Shown: piece by piece, positions 34,733 through 41,376 of the stretch | Layout: each line of letters begins with the position of its first letter | Numbering within the stretch: the stretch's first letter is position 1 | Assembly: GCA_026399075.1 (NCBI GenBank) | Contig: JAPLRR010000101.1 | Span: forward strand, 1-41,376 | DNA from: Methylococcales bacterium | GTDB lineage: Bacteria > Pseudomonadota > Gammaproteobacteria > Methylococcales > Methylomonadaceae | Direction of reading: 5' to 3' | Length of the DNA: 41,376 nucleotides | Program-made: the position numbers and the translations under genes | Notes under the pieces: generated by a model | Told to the model about the DNA's origin: nothing | Database searches by the model: none | The model's input: only the letters and a program-made list of their open reading frames with translations

Positions 34733-35132
34733 TCGGCTGGGCCGAAAAAGACCGTTGACTGGCGGGAAATAATAAATGCTGGCTGTTGCGGTGGATCACG
34801 CCCCACAAGAACAACGCCAACAGTAGGTTAAAAATAACGCTTAGCATTACTGCGCTGCCCGCCTCCAACCCTAAATTGATGGCCCATAGCACCAAAGCGG
34901 CCATCAGCCCCAACCAGGCACTGACCAGCAAGATAGCGGCAATAATGCCAGCCATCAGCATGACCACCAAGCTACGCCCAGCCAGTTGCGTTTCCAAGGC
35001 AGCCAACCGGAAGCGGTCATGGCCCAAGCCCAGCAGTTCACGCCACAAGGCTAGGACATCAGCCAATATTCCAAGCTCGCTAGGCTGGGTGGTTTGCCTA
35101 GATGTCGCTAGCCCTAAGCTGTCCGGCTCCAT
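34713..35132 (-). CDS. YqjE-like (phage holin family) membrane protein
   Basis: A 139-residue protein. Residues 20-50 form an amphipathic helix (ADVLALWRELLGLGHDRFRL) and two membrane segments follow (about 54-75 and 80-112). This matches the YqjE / Holin-X family layout. It begins 11 bases after the DUF883 gene ends and overlaps the next gene, so the three form an operon similar to E. coli yqjDEK. Its function is unknown. Confidence 0.78.
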   Translation of the reverse strand: MEPDSLGLATSRQTTQPSELGILADVLALWRELLGLGHDRFRLAALETQLAGRSLVVMLMAGIIAAILLVSAWLGLMAALVLWAINLGLEAGSAVMLSVIFNLLLALFLWGVIHRNSQHLLFPASQRSFSAQPIADKHD

Positions 35133-35143
35133 GGCGGGGCTGC

Positions 35144-35374
35144 TTAGCGGTTGTTTAACAAGCGGCTTACCATAAAGCCAGCGGCAGCGGCAATCCCTAT
35201 GGCTGCCAAAGGATTGTCACGGACATAGCCCCGGCAATTTGCCACCAATTGTTGCTCGGCGTTCAGTAGTTGTTCGCCTGTTTCCTCCAATGCTTCGGCG
35301 GCATGGTTGCCTGCATCAGCTAGTTTGTCACCCGCCTCATGGGCGAGTTTTGAGGCTTTGCCTGTCATGTTCAT
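35144..35374 (-). CDS. DUF883 / ElaB-YqjD family membrane-anchored protein
   Basis: A paralogue of 20532-20792 with 76 residues. The polar helix (1-50) leads into CRGYVRDNPLAAIGIAAAAG and FMVSRLLNNR, the family anchor. AAGGAAA precedes the ATG. First gene of a three-gene minus-strand cluster resembling yqjDEK. It may tether inactive ribosomes to the inner membrane in stress, by analogy with YqjD. Confidence 0.87.
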   Translation of the reverse strand: MNMTGKASKLAHEAGDKLADAGNHAAEALEETGEQLLNAEQQLVANCRGYVRDNPLAAIGIAAAAGFMVSRLLNNR

Positions 35375-35405
35375 TTGGATTTCCTTGGTTATTCGTAACC
35401 ATAGA

Positions 35406-35426
35406 CCCCCCTTTGAAAAAGGGGGG
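35406..35426. repeat. CCCCCC/GGGGGG hairpin
   Basis: CCCCCC, a 9-base loop TTTGAAAAA, then GGGGGG. It lies between the DUF883 and BON genes on the minus strand. Such C/G hairpins are common dispersed repeats in proteobacteria and may also terminate transcription. Confidence 0.5.
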
Positions 35427-35496
35427 CTTGCGGGAGGGGGCAGTGGGGAATTTATCTAAATTAATCTCCCCTAGGCCCTTTTGGCTAACTAGGCCT

Positions 35497-35811
35497 TTAT
35501 TTAAGGCGCATATCGTTTTTGACAGACGTTACACCACTGACAGTTCGTGCCACGGCGACAGCCCTGCTAATGTCAGCTTTAGAGTTGACGAAGCCGCTCA
35601 GTTGTACCACGCCCTTAAAAGTTTCAACATTAATCTCGGCTGAGCTGAGCGCGGGGTCACTTAATATCGCTGCTTTAACTTTGCTGGTGACTAAACTGTC
35701 ATCCATATATTCGCCAGTGCCTTCATGGCTCTTGGTCGATGCGCAACCAGCGCCTGCCAATAAAATCAGTGCCATTAGGGAAGCGGACATTAATCGGGTA
35801 AATAGTTTCAT
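35497..35811 (-). CDS. BON-domain lipoprotein
   Basis: A 104-residue protein. The lipobox is AGAGC (Cys23). One BON domain (about 36-104) covers the rest: DDSLVTSKVKAAILSDPALS, INVETFKGVVQLSGFVNSKA and a final VTSVKNDMRLK. AGGAG precedes the ATG. It is divergent from the BON lipoprotein at 36221; the two share an intergenic region with mirrored operator-like sites. A likely location is the outer membrane. Confidence 0.9.
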   Translation of the reverse strand: MKLFTRLMSASLMALILLAGAGCASTKSHEGTGEYMDDSLVTSKVKAAILSDPALSSAEINVETFKGVVQLSGFVNSKADISRAVAVARTVSGVTSVKNDMRLK

Positions 35812-35976
35812 GGTTAATTCTCCTGGAATTGTAAAAATCGATTTCCTGAACCAAAGGCTTAGGCGTTAAACAGAAGGCAAACAAACACAAGCTAGACTGG
35901 ATTGGGGCATACCCGAACCGCTGCGCCAGATTTACGCTCGACCTTAGGGCAAACTTTAACCGCAATCCCCGTTGCC

Positions 35977-35997
35977 GTCGGTACGCTATCGCACATA
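35977..35997 (-). promoter_or_regulatory. Palindromic operator-like site facing the BON lipoprotein at 35811
   Basis: On the minus strand it reads TATGTGCGATAGCGTACCGA, which agrees with the plus-strand site at 36049 at most positions of the arms and centre. Its orientation points it to the minus-strand gene. Confidence 0.45.
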
Positions 35998-36048
35998 GCG
36001 ATAATGCAGGGAATGGGGCTTATCCCTAGCCGAACTTGTCTAAGGCTT

Positions 36049-36072
36049 TATGTTCGATACCGAACAGACACC
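36049..36072 (+). promoter_or_regulatory. Palindromic operator-like site facing the BON lipoprotein at 36221
   Basis: TGTTCGATACCGAACAGAC contains the dyad TGTTCG and CGAACA around ATAC, followed by an AGACACC end. It is the best-formed copy of the motif shared with 21787, 23484 and 35977. It lies about 150 bases upstream of the ATG at 36221. Confidence 0.5.
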
Positions 36073-36220
36073 AATAAACCTTAGCGCTAAACTTTTAGCC
36101 GATATTTCAATTTTGCGTGCCATAGCCTATGGCAAGGATCAGTTAATCCCTTGCCATTTTTTTCTGTCTATTTAACGCTGACATTTAACACACCCCTGCC
36201 AATACCAAGGAATACCCGCC

Positions 36221-36856
36221 ATGAAAACAAGCACGCACAAAAAATCCCCGTTAGCCCTGAGCATCATCGCCATCAGTATCGCTGCCGCCTTAGGGCTTAG
36301 TGCCTGCCAAGAAGAAGGCCCGGCTGAGAAAGCGGGCAAAAAAATTGATAACGAAGCTGAACATGCCGCGCAAACCATCGGGGAAATGACGGACACGGCC
36401 AAACAAAAACTTGAAGTTGCCAAAGACAATCTGGAACAAAAGGCGGATAGCGCCAAAGCCCACATTGATGAATCCAGTGACGCGTCTAAAGGCGCATTGG
36501 AACGCGCTGGGCAGAAACTGGATGCTGCGGCCAAAAATGCCGGGCAAAAAATCGGCGAAGCGGCAAAAAGTGCTGGCAAAGAACTGGATGGTGCCGTGGA
36601 AAAAGCGAAGACTGCGGGTGATTATATTGATAACTCCCTCGTCATCACCATGGCAGTCAAAGCTTCCCTGTTAAAAGATAGCCTGCTTAGTGCTTCACAA
36701 ATTGATGTGTCGACGGTGAATGGCGTAGTAACCTTAACGGGTGTGGTCGATTCTGAACAAAGCGCCAGCCGGGCCGTTGCGATAGCGGGTAACCAAGCCC
36801 ATGTGCAAGCTGTGGAAAACAAGCTGCTCATCAAAACCCTGACACCGGCCCGTTAA
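36221..36856 (+). CDS. Lipoprotein with helical repeats and a C-terminal BON domain
   Basis: The product has 211 residues. The lipobox is LSAC (Cys29). Residues 35-138 are a long Lys/Ala/Glu-rich helical region with repeated patterns of the KAG-K-DNEAEHA kind, resembling apolipoprotein or LEA-like helices. The BON domain (about 142-207) shows DNSLVITMAVKASLL, VSTVNGVVTLTGVVDSEQSA and VQAVENKLLI. AAGGAA precedes the ATG. The next gene starts after two bases, so they are tightly coupled. Confidence 0.88.
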   Translation: MKTSTHKKSPLALSIIAISIAAALGLSACQEEGPAEKAGKKIDNEAEHAAQTIGEMTDTAKQKLEVAKDNLEQKADSAKAHIDESSDASKGALERAGQKLDAAAKNAGQKIGEAAKSAGKELDGAVEKAKTAGDYIDNSLVITMAVKASLLKDSLLSASQIDVSTVNGVVTLTGVVDSEQSASRAVAIAGNQAHVQAVENKLLIKTLTPAR

Positions 36857-36858
36857 GC

Positions 36859-37965
36859 ATGGCCCCGTTACGGCTTACCTTGGCTTTGGCCGCGCTATTG
36901 ACAGCCACCACGGCCAATGCAATGAGCCCGGAAGACAGTTATTTGGCAGGCTATGCGGCTGGCATGTTAAAACAAAACTTCCAACTATCCATACCGTCAT
37001 TGGTGGTAAAAGACGGCGTTATCAATCTACCGCCCAACAGTTTGGCGGCTGCCGAGCTAGCGAAGGCCGTGCAGATGTTAGCGGAAATCCCAGGTGTTAA
37101 TGGCGTAACCGTCGCCCCAGCAGCGGCCTCTGTAGATTCGGCCACCGATGCCAAAACCTTGGCCGCCACCGATGTGACGATTTTGCCGACGGGCCTGTTG
37201 CCCAAGGGACATTTGTTCAAACCCTTGCTGGCCGACCCACGCTGGGTGCAGTTTTCAGCCGCTTATCGTAATTACCAAAGCACCAATTATGATGGCCGCG
37301 ACATAGCCGCCGTTAGTTTTGGGGAAACCATCCCTTTTTATCGGGGTAACTTTGGTGCATCGTCCGTGCAATGGGAAGCGGGCTTGCAGGCAGGTGTGTT
37401 TAGTGACTTCAACCTAAACTCCTCATCATCTGACCTGATTAATACGGATTTTATTGCCGCACTCTATTCCAGTGTGCGTCTGGGGCATTTTTCGGCATTC
37501 AGCCGTGTTTACCACCAAAGTTCACACTTGGGCGATGAATTTTTGCTGCGTAAAGAAAACACCAAATTCGAGCGCGTCAATTTAAGCTATGAAGGCGTGG
37601 ATCTTAAGCTGTCTTATGAACTTCCTTACGGGATCCGCATTTATGGCGGCGGTGGTGGCTTGTTTGACAAAGAACCCGCTGCACTTAAAACTTGGTCTAC
37701 CCAATACGGACTAGAATTTAGAAGCCCTTGGCGCTTTGACTTTTTGTCCATGCGGCCTATTATTGCGGCGGATTTCAAAAATTTTGATGAAAACAACTGG
37801 AGCACGGATATTTCCGCCAGGGCGGGCGTCGAATTTGACAACCTACAGGTATTGGGGCGTAAACTACAAATATTGGGTGAATACTTTAACGGCTATTCGC
37901 CTAGTGGACAATTTTATAAACAAAAGATTGACTATTTGGGTGTGGGTGCACATTTTTATTTCTAA
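36859..37965 (+). CDS. DUF1207 outer-membrane beta-barrel protein with BON-like N-terminus
   Basis: A 368-residue protein with a signal peptide ending ANA (about residue 21). Residues 25-85 resemble a degenerate BON domain (VVKDGVINLPPNSLAAAELA then IPGVNGV). From about 107 the DUF1207 family starts: LPTGLLPKGHLFKPLLADPR, WVQFSAAYRNY, then alternating beta strands ending in HFYF, an outer-membrane insertion signal. It begins two bases after the BON lipoprotein stop, which suggests the two products assemble together. Its role is unknown. Confidence 0.82.
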   Translation: MAPLRLTLALAALLTATTANAMSPEDSYLAGYAAGMLKQNFQLSIPSLVVKDGVINLPPNSLAAAELAKAVQMLAEIPGVNGVTVAPAAASVDSATDAKTLAATDVTILPTGLLPKGHLFKPLLADPRWVQFSAAYRNYQSTNYDGRDIAAVSFGETIPFYRGNFGASSVQWEAGLQAGVFSDFNLNSSSSDLINTDFIAALYSSVRLGHFSAFSRVYHQSSHLGDEFLLRKENTKFERVNLSYEGVDLKLSYELPYGIRIYGGGGGLFDKEPAALKTWSTQYGLEFRSPWRFDFLSMRPIIAADFKNFDENNWSTDISARAGVEFDNLQVLGRKLQILGEYFNGYSPSGQFYKQKIDYLGVGAHFYF

Positions 37966-38052
37966 GCCCTCCGTGACCAAAGTTATCTACACAAGATTTA
38001 AAGAGTAGAACAACGTTAAGTAGCAGTGTGCAACCACTCCCTTTCCCTATGG

Positions 38053-38232
38053 GCATGAGTATCTACACAAGTTTTAAGGCATATAAAAACAATAAGCTGC
38101 ACCGTGCACAGCCCCCTCTCCCTGTGGGAGAGGGCTGGGGTGAGGGAGTTATAAATCAATTAGTTAAATCCCCTCATCCCAACCTTCTCCCTATGGGAGA
38201 AGGAGCTTTTTGACTTGTGTAGATACCTATGC
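38053..38232. repeat. MITE-like 180-bp element with nested hairpins
   Basis: The ends form a 19-bp inverted repeat (GCATGAGTATCTACACAAG and a partner with two mismatches), of which 13 bp are exact. Inside lie two hairpins, CCCTCTCCC with GGGAGAGGG (near 38112) and CCTTCTCCC with GGGAGAAGG (near 38181), plus an inverted pair CTGGGGTGAGGG and CCCCTCATCCCAAC. A partial third copy of the end (TTATCTACACAAG) lies near 37981. It has no coding capacity. Confidence 0.7.
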
Positions 38233-38259
38233 ACCATGACCCTACACTTTTGGAAAACC

Positions 38260-39132
38260 ATGCGCCGATTACAAATAAAACACTTAACCCGCTACCAGTA
38301 TGAAAGGCCTGTTAGCTTGCTGCCGCACAAATTGCTGTTGCGCCCACGTGAAGGCCATGACATCCGTATCGAATCGGCGGAACTGATCATTGAACCCGCC
38401 CACCAGTTAGTCTGGCAACGGGATGTCTGCGACAATGCCGTGGCGGCGGTAAGCTTTCTTGAACCTAGCGATTATCTCTCCATCAATAGCCAGGTGCTGG
38501 TGCAACACTATGATGACCAGCCGCTGAATTTTCTGGTGGCGGATTACGCGGTGAATTACCCGTTCCTTTACGACACCGATGAATATGTCGAGTTGGCACC
38601 TTACTTGCCAGTGATCTTTAACCAAGATCTCGTGGTATTAACTCAGTGGTTGCAGCAATTTTGGCTGGTTGGGCAAGTGGTGGAGACTTATTTGCTATTG
38701 GAATGGATTAACAAGGCGATAGCCACTGGCTTCAACTACCAGCAGCGTGAACAGCCCGGCGTTCAATCGCCTGCAAACACCTTGGCCATGCACTCAGGTT
38801 CTTGCCGTGATTTTGCCACCTTGTTCATAGAAGCCTGCCGGGTATTGGGTTTGGCGGCCCGTTTTGTCAGCGGCTATTTATACACCCCCCTGCTCCCGCA
38901 AAGCCAAGGCGCCACCCATGCGTGGGCAGAAGTGTACCTGCCGGGCGCAGGATGGAAAGGCTTCGACCCGACCACGGGGCAAGTGGTGGGTAACGACCAC
39001 ATCACGGTGGCGGTCAGCCGACATCCAGAAGCCGTACCACCCGTGTCCGGTGCATTTATGTCCGCCGTCAATGCCCTACCGCAAACGCCTATTATGGAAG
39101 TGTGGGTGGAGGTATTGGAATTGCAGGTTTAG
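38260..39132 (+). CDS. Transglutaminase-like cysteine protease family protein
   Basis: A 290-residue protein. The N-terminal domain begins MRRLQIKHLTRYQYERPVSL, the usual start of this bacterial group. The papain-like core has the triad Cys182 (GSCRDFATLF), His220 (THAWAEVYLPG) and Asp236 (GFDPTTG). I chose the ATG at 38260 with GGAAAA upstream; longer frames read from the MITE end. Relatives are often near circularly permuted ATP-grasp and alpha-E proteins, which are not seen here. The substrate is unknown. Confidence 0.88.
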   Translation: MRRLQIKHLTRYQYERPVSLLPHKLLLRPREGHDIRIESAELIIEPAHQLVWQRDVCDNAVAAVSFLEPSDYLSINSQVLVQHYDDQPLNFLVADYAVNYPFLYDTDEYVELAPYLPVIFNQDLVVLTQWLQQFWLVGQVVETYLLLEWINKAIATGFNYQQREQPGVQSPANTLAMHSGSCRDFATLFIEACRVLGLAARFVSGYLYTPLLPQSQGATHAWAEVYLPGAGWKGFDPTTGQVVGNDHITVAVSRHPEAVPPVSGAFMSAVNALPQTPIMEVWVEVLELQV

Positions 39133-39135
39133 TCA

Positions 39136-39239
39136 TATCGGGCAATAGCTTTATCGTTACCCGACATTTCAGCTATCCGATGAAGTCGTGTAGGTTGGGC
39201 AACAGCTTTATCGTTGCCCAACATTTCGGATTTCCGATG
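39136..39239. repeat. Two tandem REP-like palindromes, type 1
   Basis: Copies at 39136-39184 and 39190-39239 share the stem and the CCGATG tail with the unit at 324-372. They differ from each other by compensated changes in the stem (CCCGAC against CCCAAC), which preserves pairing. Confidence 0.75.
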
Positions 39240-39285
39240 AAGTAACAGCGGGGAGTAATGCTATGGTTGTTGCCACAATAAGCCC

Positions 39286-39323
39286 GAAATGTCGGGCACG
39301 AAAAGCATGTGCCCGACCTACCC
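39286..39323. repeat. REP-like palindrome, type 2 (exact copy of 473-510)
   Basis: All 38 bases match 473-510. It follows a type 1 palindrome in the same orientation, as it does at the left end of the window. Confidence 0.8.
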
Positions 39324-39381
39324 ACTACCCACTACCCTCTGTGCCCGACCCACTTTTATTCGCCCTCTACGGAACTAAGCA

Positions 39382-40149
39382 ATGGCCGAAACCCAGCCAC
39401 CCGGACAACCCGCCACCAAAAACCATCTGCTCGCCGCATTGCCCAAAGATGTTTTTGCGCGTATCGCCCCGCATTTGGAATTGATCCCGATGCGCTTGGG
39501 CGAGGTGTTATACGAATCCGACAAAAAGATGCCTTATGTGTATTTTCCCACTAGCGCCATTGTTTCTTTGCATTACGTCATGGAAAATGGCGCCTCCGCC
39601 GAAATTTCCGGGGTGGGTAATGAAGGGGTGCTGGGCATCGCCCTGTTTATGGGCGGCAACACCACACCCAGCCTAGCCACCGTCCATACCTCAGGCTGGG
39701 GCTACCGTTTAAAAGGGGCGCTATTGATGGAAGAGTTTAACCAGGCAGGGCCTATGATGCGTTTGTTATTGCGCTACACCCAAGCCTTGTTGACTCAAAT
39801 CTCCCAAACAGCGGTTTGTAACCGGCACCATTCGATAGAACAGCAATTATGCCGCTGGTTATTGCTGATCCTAGACCGCCTACCCACTAATGAGCTGACC
39901 ATCACCCAAGAACTGATCGCCAGTATGCTGGGGGTGCGCCGTGAAGGCATCACCGAAGCTGCCGGCAATTTGCAGCGCGCTGGCTTAATCAGTTACCGCC
40001 GTGGCCACATCACCGTCGTAGATCGGGTAAGGTTAGGTAACTCGCAAAAAATACCCCACACTAATTTTTTAACAATACTGTTCAAAATCGATATATGCTA
40101 CAAACACAATTTGACACATCGCAACCTAGAGCATGACCCATATATCTGA
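39382..40149 (+). CDS. Crp/Fnr-family transcriptional regulator with C-terminus replaced by IS sequence
   Basis: The open frame encodes 255 residues, but only about 217 are native. Residues 20-130 form a cyclic-nucleotide-like domain (VLYESDKKMPYVYFPTSAIV, EISGVGNEGVLGIALFMGG). A helical dimerisation region follows, then the winged-helix domain (ELTITQELIASMLGVRREGI, TEAAGNLQRAGLISYRRGHI). At base 40033 the frame enters the ISAzo13-like element and ends in it at 40149. Family members usually continue about 20-30 residues after the wing, so the tail is lost while the recognition helix is kept. Whether the chimera still works is uncertain. The start ATG is at 39382. Confidence 0.8.
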   Translation: MAETQPPGQPATKNHLLAALPKDVFARIAPHLELIPMRLGEVLYESDKKMPYVYFPTSAIVSLHYVMENGASAEISGVGNEGVLGIALFMGGNTTPSLATVHTSGWGYRLKGALLMEEFNQAGPMMRLLLRYTQALLTQISQTAVCNRHHSIEQQLCRWLLLILDRLPTNELTITQELIASMLGVRREGITEAAGNLQRAGLISYRRGHITVVDRVRLGNSQKIPHTNFLTILFKIDICYKHNLTHRNLEHDPYI

Positions 40150-41376
40150 ACAACATATTGCAACGATTAAAGATGCCGCCAAGAAATTAACTGGCGCAAA
40201 AAGACGGGCGTTTCAGGCACAAGTGGCCATGGATTATATGAATTCAAAACCCTATTTGGCCGAAAAAACCTTTGGTTGGGATCGTAAGACGGTGGCGCTG
40301 GGGTTAAATGAACACCGTACCGGGTTCGTTTGTTTTGATAATTTTAAGGCCCGGGGCAATAAGAAAGCGGAAGTAAAAATGCCGCAACTGGAAGTCGACA
40401 TCGTCGCGTTGGCGGAGCCTGAAAGCCAAATCGACCCCAAATTTCAGACGACGTTCAAATACACGCGCATCACAGCCAAAGCCATGCGTGAAGCCTTAAT
40501 GACCAAAAAAGGCTGGAAACATGAAGAACTGCCCTGTGAAAAGTCCATTGGCAACATTTTAAACCGCTTGGGTTTTCGTCTGCGTCGGGTGCAAAAAGCC
40601 AAGCCGCTCAAAAAAGTTTCAGAAACAGACGCCATCTTCGATAACCTTGATGAGGTCAACAAGGCATCAGACCAGCGCGGGGATTCGTTGCGCATATCGG
40701 TCGACACCAAAGCCAAGGTTGACTTGTGTGACTCATCGCGGGGCGGGACATCCCGTTGCAGGAAAGCCGTGAAAGCGGACGACCATGACATGGGGCTCAA
40801 GGACAAGCTGGCACCGTTTGGCATCCTGAACATGATGACCGGATTGCTCACCATTATCTTTGGCGTATCGTTCGAAACCAGTGATTTCATTGCCGACTGC
40901 CTTGACCAATGGTGGGAAGGCAACAAGGCCCAAAATCCCCATATCAGGCAACTGGTCATCAATCTGGACAACGGCCCACAAAACTCAAGCCATAGGACGC
41001 AATTCATAAAACGCATGGTCGAATTTGTGGACAAGCATAACCTTGAAATCGTGCTGGCCTATTATCCGCCGTACCACAGCAAATATAACCCGGTCGAGCG
41101 TTGTTGGGGGATTCTTGAAAACCATTGGAGCGCGACGCTATTGAACACCCTGCTCATCACCTTGGCATGGGCGAAGACGATGACCTGGAAAGGCTTGAAC
41201 CCAGTGGTGAAATTGTTGGAAACCACCTATGAAAAAGGGGTGAAGATGAGTAAAAAGGCATTCAAGGCTATGGGCGACAGAATTGAAAGGGACGCGTCGT
41301 TGCCAAAATACTACATGACTATTCAACCTCAACTATAAGGAAATTTGATGGGGGTTATTTATTGCGAGTTACCTAA
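40033..41376 (+). mobile_element. ISAzo13-like insertion sequence, complete
   Basis: It is bounded by terminal inverted repeats: TTAGGTAACTCGCAA at 40033 and its reverse complement ending exactly at 41376. The two ends match at about 24 of 26 positions. The 1344-bp element holds one transposase gene. It inserted in the 3' part of the Crp/Fnr-type gene. The right target junction is not in the window, so the target duplication cannot be read. Confidence 0.9.
40133..41338 (+). CDS. ISAzo13-family DDE transposase
   Basis: A full-length transposase of 401 residues. The N-terminal region has a helix-turn-helix part (KTVALGLNEHRTG). The DDE triad residues are in RISVDTKAKV, VINLDNGPQNSSHRTQF and YHSKYNPVERCWG. 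The C-terminus MTIQPQL is identical to the partial copy at bases 1-102. The ATG at 40133 lies 100 bases inside the left end, the usual layout of this group. It appears intact and possibly active. Confidence 0.92.
   Translation: MTHISEQHIATIKDAAKKLTGAKRRAFQAQVAMDYMNSKPYLAEKTFGWDRKTVALGLNEHRTGFVCFDNFKARGNKKAEVKMPQLEVDIVALAEPESQIDPKFQTTFKYTRITAKAMREALMTKKGWKHEELPCEKSIGNILNRLGFRLRRVQKAKPLKKVSETDAIFDNLDEVNKASDQRGDSLRISVDTKAKVDLCDSSRGGTSRCRKAVKADDHDMGLKDKLAPFGILNMMTGLLTIIFGVSFETSDFIADCLDQWWEGNKAQNPHIRQLVINLDNGPQNSSHRTQFIKRMVEFVDKHNLEIVLAYYPPYHSKYNPVERCWGILENHWSATLLNTLLITLAWAKTMTWKGLNPVVKLLETTYEKGVKMSKKAFKAMGDRIERDASLPKYYMTIQPQL

Larger units (their letters stand above)
35812..36220. other. Divergent regulatory region between two BON lipoprotein genes
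   Basis: No gene is seen in these 409 bases. Two copies of one palindromic motif lie in opposite orientations (35977-35997 minus, 36049-36072 plus), about 150-165 bases from the gene each one faces. Confidence 0.55.

Noticed and set aside
1..41376. Circular plasmid or phage based on the identical ends
   Set aside because: The shared 140 bases are an IS end, and the content includes chromosomal housekeeping genes (scpA, scpB, rluB). No replication, partition or phage structural gene was seen.

Overview
This window looks like chromosomal DNA of a gammaproteobacterium, most likely a methanotroph of the order Methylococcales. That placement is an inference. It rests on the rluB-scpB-scpA-M50 protease-yciO housekeeping block, the moderate base composition, the many small hairpin repeats, and an unusually dense set of CsbD, BON, DUF883, DUF3309 and DUF4398 envelope-stress genes beside a giant cyclic beta-1,2-glucan synthase. 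No methane oxidation gene, rRNA or tRNA was seen.

Layout. Positions 1-140 are the right end of an ISAzo13-like insertion sequence. Bases 141-1443 are mostly non-coding and carry REP-like palindromes and one small hypothetical gene. Bases 1444-6535 (minus strand) hold a secreted choloylglycine-hydrolase-type amidase, then rluB, scpB, scpA, a site-2 protease and yciO. Bases 6687-15162 hold a two-gene membrane/coiled-coil pair, a 2Fe-2S flavoprotein reductase, a YbaY-type lipoprotein, a TehB-like methyltransferase, a membrane protein, the MlaA lipoprotein and a P1B-type ATPase. Bases 15356-17165 hold a lysozyme-inhibitor-like secreted protein, a membrane protein and a truncated M13 peptidase. 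Bases 17585-18751 form a REP/IS200-type transposase cluster.

The most distinctive part is 19472-37965, an envelope-stress and osmoadaptation island. It holds a Gly-zipper stress protein, BON proteins, two DUF883 (YqjD/ElaB-like) proteins, a 26-residue membrane peptide, a histidine phosphatase, CsbD, a DUF4398 lipoprotein, an OmpA lipoprotein, DUF3309, the 2889-residue glucan synthase, DUF2721, a PEP-CTERM ice-binding-type protein, a YqjD-YqjE-like cluster, two BON lipoproteins and a DUF1207 outer-membrane protein. Several intergenic regions in it carry copies of a palindromic element close to TGTTCGATACCGAACAGAC. In two divergent intergenic regions the copies face opposite ways, which suggests a common regulator.

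The right end holds a MITE-like repeat, a transglutaminase-like protein and a Crp/Fnr-family regulator. The last residues of the regulator are replaced by a full ISAzo13-like element (40033-41376). The last 140 bases of the window are identical to the first 140, which looks like an assembly boundary at a multicopy IS rather than proof of circularity.
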